Origin: DATFVA01 sp963832355
GTDB lineage: Bacteria > Bacteroidota > Ignavibacteria > Ignavibacteriales > Ignavibacteriaceae
NCBI GenBank assembly: GCA_963832355.1
Contig: CAWHTX010000003.1
Coordinates: 418,219-482,218 of the forward strand
Length of the DNA: 64,000 nt
Direction: 5' to 3'
The position numbers and the translations under genes are program-made. Shown here one piece after another: positions 36,606 through 46,581 of the stretch; position 1 is the stretch's first letter, and the number at the start of each line of letters is the position of its first letter. The notes beneath the pieces were generated by a model. It worked only from the letters and a program-made list of their open reading frames with translations, searched no databases and was not told the origin of the DNA.

Positions 36606-37856
36606 ATGGATGAGGGTGTGGCAGGACCTATCCCGATCGGTTTCAATTTCAAATTCTATGGTGAAACCCAATCCGGTGTTTATGTAAGCTCGAACGGCTT
36701 CATTTCATTCGAAAATATTACAGATAATACTTATACAAATGACGGTATCCCCACCGCCGGAATGCCCGATAATATTATCTCCCCGTTCTGGGATGACCTC
36801 GACGGCAGCGGAGGGGGAACAGTCTACTATCAGCAGACCGCTGATAAGCTTATCATCCAGTATACTAACTGGCAGCGCTATCCTTCAACAGGTTCGCTTA
36901 CATACCAGGTTGTTCTGCAGTCGAACAACAAGATATATTTCTACTATAATAATATGGCCGCAACATTGAACTCCGCTACAGTAGGGATTGAAAATACGGA
37001 CGGTTCAGACGGACTGGAGGTTGCATACAATTCAACGTATGTTGAAGACGGCCTTGCCGTTATGTTCTCAGCAGAACCCGAATGGCTTATCACAAATAAT
37101 TTCTCCGGCACTATCTACAACGGAAATTCGTATGCACTTGTCCTGGATTTTATAACTGAAGGACTCGAACCGGGTAATTACTCAATGGATGTTGTTGTTT
37201 CAAGCAACGATCCTCAAAATCCGCAGATAACAGTCCCTGTTACTATGCAGCTTGGTGAAGTCCCGGTTGAACTGATCTCATTCACTGCAGAGAATAACCA
37301 GGATGCTGTGGTTCTCAGATGGAATACCGCCACAGAAAAAAATAATATGGGATTCGACATCGAAAGGAAAGCGGTAAAACCCGGAAACCTGGTACCCGGT
37401 ACCTGGAAAAAAATCGGATTCGTTCAGGGAAGCGGTACTACTACTGAACCGAGAATATATTCATTCAAAGATGCCGATGCGGGTGACGGTTCGGTTTTAT
37501 ACAGACTGAAACAGATTGATCTGGATGGTACAATCAGTTACTCAAAGCAGATTGAAATAGAAGTGAATACTCTCCCGACGAAATTTGCTCTTTCACAGAA
37601 TTATCCCAACCCGTTCAACCCTTCTACTGCAATAAAATATGATGTGCCGGTTCAGTCCCTGGTTACATTAAATATTTATGATGCGCTGGGCAGGCTTGTA
37701 AGATCACTTGTTTCTGAAGTGAAAGACGCGGGAAGATATACTATATCCTGGAACGGAAGGAACAATTATAATGAGCCTGTAGCTTCAGGATTTTATATCT
37801 ACAGGATCAAAGCAGGAAATTTCTCAGCAGTAAAGAAAATGCTGATGCTGAAGTAG
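36606..37856 (+). CDS. Gingipain-like protease, C-terminal part with type IX sorting domain (frameshifted, part 3 of 3)
   Basis: 416 residues, real frame from about 36541. It holds a GEVT-like jelly-roll domain (IPIGFNFKFYGETQSGVYVS), a linker domain (VELISFTAENNQDAVVLRWN) and the sorting domain SQNYPNPFNPSTAIKY ending KKMLMLK. Joined with parts 1 and 2 the protein would be about 1235 residues. A terminator follows at 37886. Confidence 0.85.
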   Translation: MDEGVAGPIPIGFNFKFYGETQSGVYVSSNGFISFENITDNTYTNDGIPTAGMPDNIISPFWDDLDGSGGGTVYYQQTADKLIIQYTNWQRYPSTGSLTYQVVLQSNNKIYFYYNNMAATLNSATVGIENTDGSDGLEVAYNSTYVEDGLAVMFSAEPEWLITNNFSGTIYNGNSYALVLDFITEGLEPGNYSMDVVVSSNDPQNPQITVPVTMQLGEVPVELISFTAENNQDAVVLRWNTATEKNNMGFDIERKAVKPGNLVPGTWKKIGFVQGSGTTTEPRIYSFKDADAGDGSVLYRLKQIDLDGTISYSKQIEIEVNTLPTKFALSQNYPNPFNPSTAIKYDVPVQSLVTLNIYDALGRLVRSLVSEVKDAGRYTISWNGRNNYNEPVASGFYIYRIKAGNFSAVKKMLMLK

Positions 37857-37885
37857 CAAAACAACCCCTGATTCCCCAAATACCA

Positions 37886-37925
37886 ATGCCGGCAGTCTCC
37901 CCCTGCCGGCATATTTATTTTTCCC
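37886..37925 (+). terminator. Rho-independent terminator
   Basis: ATGCCGGCAG (37886-37895) pairs perfectly with CTGCCGGCAT (37903-37912), followed by a T-rich tail. It ends the C25 protease gene. Confidence 0.88.
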
Positions 37926-38102
37926 GGAAGTCATCTGAATTATTTTTTTACCATTCATCATTTTAACATAGAATTAGTAGATTTGCTTTACTAATTTAGG
38001 ACCCGGAACAGGGGAATGTTGAATTCAGTAAAAATACGCATTGACAGTTACTTACTTACATATATCAAATCAAATTATCCATTCACTATTTGTAGTTATA
38101 AA

Positions 38103-41100
38103 ATGAAGAGATTAATTAATATTTCTATAGTTCTTTGTATCCTTTTCTCCGTCGTAATTACCGCGCAGGATAAGGATAACAAAGATTCCACTCTTGCAGA
38201 AACAGTAGCCGGATTAAAATGGAGGAGTATAGGACCTGCATTTACATCCGGCAGAATTGCAGATTTTGCAGTAAATCCTCAGAATCATGCAGAATATTAC
38301 GTTGCCGCAGCCAGCGGTCATATCTGGAAAACCAGTAACGATGGAATTACTTTTGAGCCGGTGTTCGATAAATACGGCGCTTATTCGATCGGCTGTCTCG
38401 CCATAGACCCGAATAACCCTTACATTGTATGGGCAGGAACAGGTGAGAATAACCACCAGAGAGCTCTCGGCTACGGAGACGGCATTTACAAAACCACTGA
38501 TGGCGGAAAATCCTGGAAAAATATGGGATTAAAAGATTCTCGTCAGATAGGTGAGATCGCCATCGATCCACGGAATTCCAATATTGTTTTCGTTGCCGCA
38601 GAAGGTTCGGTATGGGGACCCGGAGGCGACAGAGGATTATATAAAACTGAAGATGCCGGTAAAACCTGGAACAAGATACTTGATATTAGTGAGAATACGG
38701 GCGTGAACAATGTGATCTTCGATCCGCGTGACCCTGATGTTATGTATGCAACTTCCGAACAGAGAAGAAGACATGTTTATACGAAGATCGGCGGCGGTCC
38801 TGAGTCGGCAGTTTATAAATCAACCGATGCCGGCAAGACCTGGGATAAAATAATGAAAGGTCTTCCGTCAGTCGATATCGGAGGGATGGATATCGCGTAC
38901 GCACCTTCAAATCCCGATATTCTTTATATCATTATGGAAGCTGCCGATGGTAAGAGCGGTTTCTTCAGATCAACTAACCGGGGTGCAAGCTGGGACAGGA
39001 TGAGCGATTACGCTTCTTCGGGTCAGTACTTTAATGAAATTTATGTTGACCCTAAAAATCCTGATAAAGTTTTTTCAACAGAGACCTTTTCAAAAGTAAC
39101 CCTGGACGGCGGAAAAACCTGGAAAAATGTAGGCAACAAAGACCGCCACGTTGACGACCACGCAATGTGGATCGACCCGAATTATACCGATCACTTTTTA
39201 ATCGGCGGTGACGGCGGGGTATATGAAACTTATGATGACGGCAAGACTTTCGACTTCAAGGAAAATATTCCCATTACCCAGTTTTATAGAGTGGCTGTTG
39301 ATGATGCGGAGCCTTTTTATTATGTGTACGGAGGAACCCAGGATAATAATAGTATGGGCGGTCCTTCGGCTACAATAAGTGAAGACGGGATCGTTAACAG
39401 TGACTGGTTTATTACAAACGGCGGCGACGGGTTCTGGAGTGCAACCGATCCGGAAGATCCCAACATTGTTTACGCTGAGGCACAGTACGGAAATATGGTC
39501 CGTTACGACAAAGCCAGCGGAGAATCAATTTTTATTCGTCCCGAACCCGCAGAAGGTGAATTAACATATAAATGGAACTGGGATACACCTCTGTTTGTAA
39601 GTCCGCACAGCCATACGCGACTTTACTGCGCTGCAAACAAGGTATTCAGAAGCGACGACAGGGGAGACACCTGGCAGGAAATTAGTCCTGACCTTACTGC
39701 ACAGCTCGATCGCAACCAGTGGCCTGTTATGGGCAAGTACTGGAGTGTTGATGCAGTAGCAAAAGACAAGTCGACTTCACTTTTTGGAACTATCGTCTCC
39801 CTTACCGAATCGCCTGTTAAAGAAAACCTGCTCTATGCCGGAACTGATGACGGCGTAATCCAGGTTTCCGAAGATGCAAAGACATGGAGAAAGATCGATG
39901 AATTCCCCGGCGTTCCAAAGTATACTTATGTAAGTGATATCTGTCCTTCAAAGTATGATGAGAATGTTGTCTTTGCCTCATTTAATAATCTTAAAAGAGA
40001 CGACTTCAAACCCTATCTTCTGAAAAGCACCGATAAAGGAAAATCGTGGACATCAATTGCAGGCAACCTTCCTGAAAACGGAAGTGTTCATACTATAGAG
40101 CAGGATTTCGTTAATCCCGATCTCCTTTTTGCAGGCACAGAATTCGGGATCTTCTTCTCCACCGACGGCGGCGATGTATGGACACAGCTTAAATCAGGTA
40201 TACCAACAATTGCTGTAAGGGACATTGCATTCCAGAGAAGAGAGAACGACCTTGTAATAGCTACCTTCGGAAGAGGTTTCTATATTCTTGATAACTTTAC
40301 TCCTCTTCGTGAAATAAATAAAACCACCCTCGATAAATCTGCTTATATCTTCCCGGTTAAGGATGCTTTGATGTTCCATGAAACAGGTGCAAGGTACGGA
40401 CAGGGTGCAACCTATTTCAAAGCTCCTAATCCCGAATTCGGAGCCGTATTTACCTATTACATAAAAGATGTTCCCAAAACACTGAAAGACGAAAGAAAAG
40501 AAAAAGAGAAAGAATTATTCAAGGACGGCAAACCTATTCCGCAGCCTGATAACGCTCAGCTAAGGGCAGAGGATGAGGAAATAGCGCCATACCTGGTCTT
40601 TACTGTTAAAGATGATGCCGGTAATATCGTAAGGAAAATTACGAAATCTGCTTCAAAGGGAATTAACCGTGCGGCGTGGGATTTACGTTACGAAACCACC
40701 GCCCCGGTTGAAGCTAAAGATAAGTTCAACCCCACGGCAGAAGCTCACAGCAGTACGCTGGCGCTTCCCGGCAAATACACGGTAACAATGGCGATGGTCA
40801 ACAGGGACGGTGAGAAACAGCTTTATGGTCCTGTTGATTTTACAGTTAAAGCTTTAAACAACACAACCCTGCCGATTGCCGACCGCTCTGAGCTTGTGAA
40901 CTTCCAGAGGAAAGCTAATAAGCTCGCAAGAACCATCAGGGGAACCGAAGGATTCCTTAACGATATGATGAAGAGAGTCACCGACATCAAACAGGCGCTG
41001 ATCAATACACCGGAAGCACCAAATGATCTGATGGTAAGAGCAGACAACCTGTGGAATACACTGAAAGATATTTCTCTGAAGTTTAACAGGGAATCAAAGT

Positions 41101-41363
41101 TCCCCAGTACCGAGGAGAATCCTCCTTCACCGGTAACATTCAACGAAAGACTGGATGTGCTGTCATATGTACATTACAGATCATCTTCGAACATCACGCA
41201 GAATGAACGTAATGCATACAAGGTACTTATGGATAAATTCCCGCCTGTTCTCGAACAGCTTAAGAACCTGTACAATTACGATCTGAAGAATTTAGAAGCT
41301 GATATGGAAAAATACGGTGCCCCATGGACACCGGGAAGAATCCCCTCGTTGGATGTTGAATAA
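38103..41363 (+). CDS. Exported BNR/sortilin-like propeller protein
   Basis: 1086 residues from ATG 38103 (MKRLINISIVLCILFSVVITA, a clean signal peptide); the frame opens upstream at 38016 with 29 unlikely residues. Residues about 30-750 carry BNR/Asp-box blades typical of sortilin/VPS10-like propellers (YKTTDGGKSWKNMG, YKSTDAGKTWDKI, STDGGDVWTQL). The C-terminal third has a beta-sandwich-like segment (GINRAAWDLRYETTAPVE) and a helical end. Relatives are often called glycosyl hydrolase or VPS10 proteins without proven activity. No type IX signal is seen, so it is probably periplasmic or cell-envelope. Confidence 0.82.
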   Translation: MKRLINISIVLCILFSVVITAQDKDNKDSTLAETVAGLKWRSIGPAFTSGRIADFAVNPQNHAEYYVAAASGHIWKTSNDGITFEPVFDKYGAYSIGCLAIDPNNPYIVWAGTGENNHQRALGYGDGIYKTTDGGKSWKNMGLKDSRQIGEIAIDPRNSNIVFVAAEGSVWGPGGDRGLYKTEDAGKTWNKILDISENTGVNNVIFDPRDPDVMYATSEQRRRHVYTKIGGGPESAVYKSTDAGKTWDKIMKGLPSVDIGGMDIAYAPSNPDILYIIMEAADGKSGFFRSTNRGASWDRMSDYASSGQYFNEIYVDPKNPDKVFSTETFSKVTLDGGKTWKNVGNKDRHVDDHAMWIDPNYTDHFLIGGDGGVYETYDDGKTFDFKENIPITQFYRVAVDDAEPFYYVYGGTQDNNSMGGPSATISEDGIVNSDWFITNGGDGFWSATDPEDPNIVYAEAQYGNMVRYDKASGESIFIRPEPAEGELTYKWNWDTPLFVSPHSHTRLYCAANKVFRSDDRGDTWQEISPDLTAQLDRNQWPVMGKYWSVDAVAKDKSTSLFGTIVSLTESPVKENLLYAGTDDGVIQVSEDAKTWRKIDEFPGVPKYTYVSDICPSKYDENVVFASFNNLKRDDFKPYLLKSTDKGKSWTSIAGNLPENGSVHTIEQDFVNPDLLFAGTEFGIFFSTDGGDVWTQLKSGIPTIAVRDIAFQRRENDLVIATFGRGFYILDNFTPLREINKTTLDKSAYIFPVKDALMFHETGARYGQGATYFKAPNPEFGAVFTYYIKDVPKTLKDERKEKEKELFKDGKPIPQPDNAQLRAEDEEIAPYLVFTVKDDAGNIVRKITKSASKGINRAAWDLRYETTAPVEAKDKFNPTAEAHSSTLALPGKYTVTMAMVNRDGEKQLYGPVDFTVKALNNTTLPIADRSELVNFQRKANKLARTIRGTEGFLNDMMKRVTDIKQALINTPEAPNDLMVRADNLWNTLKDISLKFNRESKFPSTEENPPSPVTFNERLDVLSYVHYRSSSNITQNERNAYKVLMDKFPPVLEQLKNLYNYDLKNLEADMEKYGAPWTPGRIPSLDVE

Positions 41364-41392
41364 CTAATTAACACACATTTCATCTCAATCCC

Positions 41393-41420
41393 GGACTGCC
41401 TGACAAACCTCAGGCAGTCC
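41393..41420. terminator. Convergent-gene hairpin
   Basis: GGACTGCCTGA (41393-41403) and TCAGGCAGTCC (41410-41420) form an 11-bp perfect stem midway between two convergent genes. No strong T run follows on either strand, so its terminator role is inferred from place. Confidence 0.6.
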
Positions 41421-41434
41421 CGGGGTTGTAAATC

Positions 41435-42470
41435 TTATCTCAAAAGCACCATCTTCCTTGTCTGTGTAAATGAACCTGCCCTGAGCTGGTAGAAGTAAAC
41501 TCCGCTGGCTAATTTTGATGCATCGAAATTTATCTCATATTCTCCTGCAGCCTTTTTTTCATTAACCAGAGTTGCAGTTTCTCTGCCCAGGATATCATAG
41601 ACTTTAAGTGTTACGGGGCTGACTCCGTCCTTTGATACGCTTGAAGGGATTGAGTATTTAATTGTTGTTGCCGGGTTAAAAGGATTCGGGTAATTCTGAT
41701 AGAGGGTAAATTTAACCGGGCGAGGGAAATGCTGGATTTCTTTTATACCTGTGATCCCATAAGATGGGTTTCCCCATGCTAATGAATCATATGGTATGGA
41801 ACTGAGGATATCAACTTTCTGCCTCATATTAACAATACTTGAAATGTTTGATCCGCCAAGTCCCGGTACAAGTGCTGCCATCGCCCACTGGGTATCCTGT
41901 GGTGCTAAATTGAATGGTCCGGAAAAGAAAACAAATCCTGCTCCTCCTCCGCTGTGGCCCGGAAATAACCAGCCCTGCTGAGTTACCGGATCGCCATTGA
42001 AAGGAAATTTTGTTGGTGCATTTGTAACCGGGTTGATTATAATATTCCCGTCTAAATCAAAACCCCTGGCAGTATTCCATGCATCACCCGGTGATTTTAC
42101 CGGACCGGATAATGCCGTCGGGTCCGAATCATCACCAATACCGTGATAAGATGTCATCGGTAAATTTTTATATCCGGGTAAATTCCTTCCCCTGAAAATT
42201 GCTGTATCGCCCGCTGAGGGAGCGGCAGGACCATAAAGCAGCTGGAATCCGACAGCTGGTTCTTTATCAACATAATAAGCTGAATCACCCCAGCAGTATG
42301 CTAACTGAGTGGAACTGTCAACAGCCGGCCTGTTATCAACTTCCAGGTCGAAATCTATATCGGCCCATAAACCAAAATATGCGGAATCGATAGAAACACT
42401 GCCTTTGTTAATGATCGTCCATTCAACAAAGATCACATTAGAAAAAATATTTTCCGTATCATGCATAGTT
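41435..42470 (-). CDS. Type IX-secreted protein, C-terminal part (frameshifted, part 2 of 2)
   Basis: The open frame runs from 42679, but only residues after about 42470 (HDTENIFSNVIFVEWTIINK) look native. The piece has a secreted-domain body of unknown function (SPGDAWNTARGFDLDGN, GHSGGGAGFVFFSGPFN) and ends in a type IX sorting domain (YQNYPNPFNPATTIKYSIP, SGVYFYQLRAGSF, TRKMVLLR). Relatives of this kind are large surface proteins of Bacteroidota without known activity. It continues the product of 42459-43034. Confidence 0.78.
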
Positions 42471-43034
42471 TCCTGCATGAGCGAAGACTGTCTGCCTGAT
42501 CTCAACAGGGAGCGGCGGAAAATAGCTGCCATATATATTTCTTGAGCTGACGGTAGAGTCAACTCCGTTGTAAACTGTCCATAATGTCTGATCTCCGTAG
42601 AGTAAGGGATCTCCGTTCTGATCAACCGGAGCGCCCAGGGTATCAGGCCATTCTGCATAATCAGGGTTTGAATTATCATCTCCCCGACTGATTTTATAAA
42701 TCCTGAATGTCAGGGAATCTTCAGGCTGAGCGATTATTCCTGCTTGTCCGTTTATTATTGGACCCGGAGAATAAAGAGTAAACCATTCATTAAGTGATAC
42801 TGCAGGCATACCATTCATTTTGCCGATAACCCAGGGCCCCATATCATACACGATTGTAGAATCATTGGATAACTGATTCCATTTTGCCGGATACACAAGG
42901 TTTCCGTAATTAGTAAATGAAGCACTGATATTATTAGTATCGGCTGTTTTATAATTAAAGTAATGATCAAATCCCTGCTGAGAAAATGAGATCGACTGGC
43001 AAAGTACGATCAGAAGAACTGCGAAACCCTTCAT
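42459..43034 (-). CDS. Type IX-secreted protein, N-terminal part (frameshifted, part 1 of 2)
   Basis: 191 residues with signal peptide MKGFAVLLIVLCQSISFS and an exported domain (MGPWVIGKMNGMPAV, RIYKISRGDDNSNPDYAEWP, PVEIRQTVFAHAG). It stops at 42459 within a region where the next frame continues as QETMHDTENIF, so a single-base indel near 42465-42475 splits it from the C-terminal piece. Together about 530 residues. Divergent from the radical SAM gene. Confidence 0.78.
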   Translation of the reverse strand: MKGFAVLLIVLCQSISFSQQGFDHYFNYKTADTNNISASFTNYGNLVYPAKWNQLSNDSTIVYDMGPWVIGKMNGMPAVSLNEWFTLYSPGPIINGQAGIIAQPEDSLTFRIYKISRGDDNSNPDYAEWPDTLGAPVDQNGDPLLYGDQTLWTVYNGVDSTVSSRNIYGSYFPPLPVEIRQTVFAHAGNYA

Positions 43035-43174
43035 AACTTACCTCCGTTTTTAAATGGTTTGCTCAGGAATTGAATGTTCAGCGGGTGTATCCAGAGCATA
43101 TTCCATTGATTTCCCTTACTTTTAATATATTTAAACTACATTTTTCGATTCAATAAATCAATAATCGAATAGAA

Positions 43175-44167
43175 GTGATCCCATCATATCTTGAACTGAT
43201 AAATTCAGGTGTTTTAAAAGAAAGATTGTCGAAAGCTGAAGGCATACTGCAGTCGTGTACGAGCTGTCCCAGGAATTGTAATGTCGACAGAACAAGCGGT
43301 GAGTACGGAATATGTCAAAGCGGTGATCTTCCTGTGGTTTCCTCATATACGCCCCATTTCGGTGAGGAACCCGTTCTAAGCGGCAGCAGGGGAGCAGGGA
43401 ATATCTTCTTCGGCAACTGCAACCTGCGCTGTGTCTTCTGCCAGAATTATGTGATAAGTCAGAATTATAAAGTTGAAAGGAAGAATGAAGTTTCTTCCGA
43501 ACGCCTGGCGGAGATAATGCTTGAGCTTCAGGAAAACGGATGCCATAACATAGGATTGGTTTCCCCGACTCATTTTTCCGCTTCTATTCTTAAATCAATT
43601 TATCTTGCGGCTGTAAGGGGACTCAGACTTCCGATCATTTACAATACTAACGGGTACGACAGCGTTGAGATGCTGAAACTCTATGAAAATGTTATTGATA
43701 TCTATCTTCCTGATTTTAAATGGGGGGAGAATTCAGTCGGGAAAACTTATTCGCGGGTCAGCGATTATTTTGATGCGGGTAAACCGGCAGTTGAAGAAAT
43801 GTACAGGCAGGTTGGCAGCGAACTTGTATATGATAACGGAGTTGTTGTCAGGGGTCTGATTATCCGTCATCTTGTTATGCCGAACGGACTTGCGGAAACA
43901 GAAAATGTATTCCGCTTTATAGCTGATCTGGATCCGAAAATTCATATTTCCTTAATGGCTCAGTATTACCCTTCGAATAAAGCAGAAAGATATCCGTTGA
44001 TAAGCAGGAATATTTCATCTTCGGAATATTACAGGGCTATCGAATTGCTTGATAAATTCGGACTGGAAAATGGCTGGGTTCAGGAGACGGAAAGCAAAGA
44101 ATCTTACCGGCCTTTCTTTGAAGAAACAAGGGAAGATCCATTTAGAAACAACCCGGTTCCTGGTTAA
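43175..44167 (+). CDS. PflX-like radical SAM enzyme
   Basis: 330 residues. The N-terminal cysteine cluster CTSCPRNCNVDRTSGEYGIC is followed by the radical SAM site CNLRCVFCQN (CxxxCxxC for the 4Fe-4S cluster), and NTNGYDS and YLPDFKWG blocks typical of COG1313/PflX, relatives of pyruvate formate-lyase activating enzyme. It should cleave S-adenosylmethionine to make a glycyl or other radical. No glycyl radical enzyme is nearby, so the target is unknown. GTG start at 43175, since the N-terminal cysteine cluster needs it. Confidence 0.85.
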   Translation: MIPSYLELINSGVLKERLSKAEGILQSCTSCPRNCNVDRTSGEYGICQSGDLPVVSSYTPHFGEEPVLSGSRGAGNIFFGNCNLRCVFCQNYVISQNYKVERKNEVSSERLAEIMLELQENGCHNIGLVSPTHFSASILKSIYLAAVRGLRLPIIYNTNGYDSVEMLKLYENVIDIYLPDFKWGENSVGKTYSRVSDYFDAGKPAVEEMYRQVGSELVYDNGVVVRGLIIRHLVMPNGLAETENVFRFIADLDPKIHISLMAQYYPSNKAERYPLISRNISSSEYYRAIELLDKFGLENGWVQETESKESYRPFFEETREDPFRNNPVPG

Positions 44168-44291
44168 CCGGCCGCAAATATTGCCTTCCCTATAGTATAT
44201 TATCCTCTTATAACAATAGAATGGACAAACCCCTGAGCGGTCAGTAGATTACTGCCGAAAGATTGTTTAACCATTTTAATGGGAGGCTGAT

Positions 44292-44729
44292 ATGAAAACC
44301 TTAGTGTTAATACTTCTGCTCTCCTCCTTAATGTTTGCCCCACTCCTGGCTGCCGGGGCTGATCGTGCACCCTCAACCGACAAAAGCGCAATTGTACAAA
44401 GTCTTGTAAACGGCATCAGTTCTGAGAATGATGGTTTACGGACAAGTGCAGCTGTTGTTATGAAAGAGGTGATTGATAAAGCTATTGTTCAACCCGAAGA
44501 TTTTACCGGTTCTCTCATCCCACTGCTCATAATGCTTGATAACGGAAAAACCGACGATGAGAGAATTGCTGCTGCGGTTGCACTTTACAGTCTGGATGAT
44601 GGTATAGGTATATACAGACTAAGAGGTTCCGCGAGGTTCGATAACAGCGAGAAAGTCAGAACCGTGAGTAAAAACCTGTACTACGCATTCCATACTCTAC
44701 ACCATTCACAATATTTTCTGGATTTCTGA
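44292..44729 (+). CDS. Small exported HEAT-like protein
   Basis: 145 residues. Signal peptide about 1-21 (LLLSSLMFAPLLAAGA), then helices resembling HEAT/armadillo units (GLRTSAAVVMKEVIDKA, DERIAAAVALYSLDDG). Ribosome site GGGAGG eight bases before the ATG. No family I can name; it should be periplasmic. A hairpin terminator follows. Confidence 0.7.
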   Translation: MKTLVLILLLSSLMFAPLLAAGADRAPSTDKSAIVQSLVNGISSENDGLRTSAAVVMKEVIDKAIVQPEDFTGSLIPLLIMLDNGKTDDERIAAAVALYSLDDGIGIYRLRGSARFDNSEKVRTVSKNLYYAFHTLHHSQYFLDF

Positions 44730-44744
44730 AATGCTAAATTCTTA

Positions 44745-44778
44745 GCAGGCAGTTGCAAAAAAAACTGCCTGCAGGTTT
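44745..44778 (+). terminator. Hairpin terminator
   Basis: GCAGGCAGTT (44745-44754) pairs perfectly with AACTGCCTGC (44763-44772). The T-rich stretch is short and set back a few bases. Confidence 0.6.
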
Positions 44779-44860
44779 ACTGATTTTTCTTGCCAATGCC
44801 CCCGCGTTTAATTAAGTTTTTTGTGTCAATTAACTCAAAAATTAAACTGCCGGGAAAAAT

Positions 44861-45037
44861 ATGAAAGATAGAAAAATAAATGTACACTCAGATGCCGGAG
44901 GGATATTCTGGATAGTGGGCTGGCTATTCTCTATCGGTTTCCTTGATCTCTCATTCTGGAACGCCTTTGTCGGTATAATAATCTGGCCCTATTATATAGG
45001 TCATTACCTGTATCTGATCCAGCATAATGTAGTTTAA
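44861..45037 (+). CDS. 58-residue small membrane protein
   Basis: ATG at 44861, TAA at 45035-45037. The product has a short polar N terminus (MKDRKINVHSDAGG) and two hydrophobic segments, about 15-32 (IFWIVGWLFSIGFLDL) and about 35-53 (AFVGIIIWPYYIGHYL). Aromatic- and glycine-rich composition and tight placement between a terminator and the convergent GH47 gene (4 bases away) support a real gene. No family recognised; an inner-membrane peptide is likely. Confidence 0.6.
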   Translation: MKDRKINVHSDAGGIFWIVGWLFSIGFLDLSFWNAFVGIIIWPYYIGHYLYLIQHNVV

Positions 45038-45041
45038 TAGT

Positions 45042-46394
45042 TCAGAATCCTTTCTTTAACGGATGAGCCTCAGTATTAAAGACAACTTTATTAAAATCTG
45101 TTACATTCTCATCCGTAAAAAGCAGGTATAAATATTTCATAGTTTCCGCCAGGAAAAAGCTTGGCATTTTGTCGGCTTTTTCTTTGGTGACAACGCTCTT
45201 AAGCGAAGCATAACCGTCATCAAGTCTGCAATAATCCATTATGCTCTTAAGATAGACTTCGCCCATTTCCAGGTACTTGTTGTTCCCGGTAAAATGGTAG
45301 AGATAATAAGCGGATTCAATATTTTCAGGTCGTAGAATATATTGAGGATAAGTGACCTCCATGGTTCTGTAATTGAACTCTTCCGGTTCGATCCCGAAAT
45401 GATCCCACATATAAAAACATGATTCCTGCAGATCCTCTGCACGCCGCAAATCTCCGCCAAGTGAAAGCACCGCAGGCAGAAAAGCATCCAGCGCACCGAA
45501 TGTGGTATGAGTTCTCTTCCCTGTATTCATATCAACCTTTCCGTACCAGAGTCTGTTGTCAACAGTATCAGGCAGAAATCGATTGACTGCAGCGATGCTT
45601 GAATCATACATTACCTTAAAGTCATTATCTCCGAAAAGCAGCCAGCTTTTGAGTAAATACTCGTAATAAGAATCGATCATTCCGCTAATATGACTTTCAG
45701 TATCCTGCCATTCTCCTGTATTTACATTTATCGTAGTCCCGACCAGACCGATCTTTGACCTTCTTTTATAGACCTGCTGAACAGCGTTCTTAGCTTTATC
45801 ATAATACATCTTATTGCCTGTTAGTCTGGTCAGCGTACCGAATTCAAGCATAAGTGTGCCTATCTCGGCAGGATTATTTATTTCATTCTGTATTTTACCT
45901 GTTTTAAGATTGACATTTACGTAAGGCATGCCTGTTTTGGAATTAAAAACAGGGAGAAGTCTTTTTCCCAGGTCTTCAGCCAGCGCGAGGAATCTTTTAT
46001 CTCCGTCAAACTCATATGCGGATAGAAGACCTCCGAGAAAGCGGATGGTGATTTCAAAGTTCTGTACAAATATATCCTGATCGAAATTCAGATTATCAAG
46101 AATTAAATCTTTTGCTTCTTCTGCCTCATCTTTTAGTCCCATAAGCAGCATAGTATCGAAAGCATCGACCGGGGTCATATAAAGAGAGACTCCGTACCAG
46201 TCGCGGCCCTTTTTGCTTAAGGGACTTAACTCATCGTGACCCAATGCATACTTTTTATATGCATCCCAGGCATGCAGAAATTCTGATTTGGCCATCCGGG
46301 CATATTTTTCTTTATCAATGGATGCTTTGTCCTGCGATAATGTAACAGGAGCGAGGAGAAGTATAGCGGCAAGCAGAAGAGAAATTTTATTCAT
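45042..46394 (-). CDS. GH47 class I alpha-mannosidase-like protein
   Basis: 450 residues, signal peptide about 1-20, then one (alpha/alpha)7-barrel domain. GH47 marks are DWYGVSLYMTPVDAFDTMLL, FEITIRFLGGLLSAYE, IGTLMLEFGTLTRLTG, LRPENIESAYYLYHFTGN and the C-terminal calcium-site motif FNTEAHPL. The family removes alpha-1,2-mannose and is mostly eukaryotic (ER and Golgi N-glycan trimming), with scattered bacterial members. The signal peptide places it in the periplasm. It could serve glycan use or recycling of its own glycans; no sugar operon is adjacent. Confidence 0.88.
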   Translation of the reverse strand: MNKISLLLAAILLLAPVTLSQDKASIDKEKYARMAKSEFLHAWDAYKKYALGHDELSPLSKKGRDWYGVSLYMTPVDAFDTMLLMGLKDEAEEAKDLILDNLNFDQDIFVQNFEITIRFLGGLLSAYEFDGDKRFLALAEDLGKRLLPVFNSKTGMPYVNVNLKTGKIQNEINNPAEIGTLMLEFGTLTRLTGNKMYYDKAKNAVQQVYKRRSKIGLVGTTINVNTGEWQDTESHISGMIDSYYEYLLKSWLLFGDNDFKVMYDSSIAAVNRFLPDTVDNRLWYGKVDMNTGKRTHTTFGALDAFLPAVLSLGGDLRRAEDLQESCFYMWDHFGIEPEEFNYRTMEVTYPQYILRPENIESAYYLYHFTGNNKYLEMGEVYLKSIMDYCRLDDGYASLKSVVTKEKADKMPSFFLAETMKYLYLLFTDENVTDFNKVVFNTEAHPLKKGF

Positions 46395-46581
46395 TATAAT
46401 TCCAGATTTTTCTACTAATAATTTAATCCTTGAAGGAATAGAATAAAAATTGTTTATAACGGCGCCTCTACGACTGGAGACGCACAGCGTATTCGGATGT
46501 TTATAAAAGTGTACCCTCTACCGGGTTAGGAAAGAAAAAACAGATTTGCTATTATTGTAAACCATAAACCATAACAGCCAG

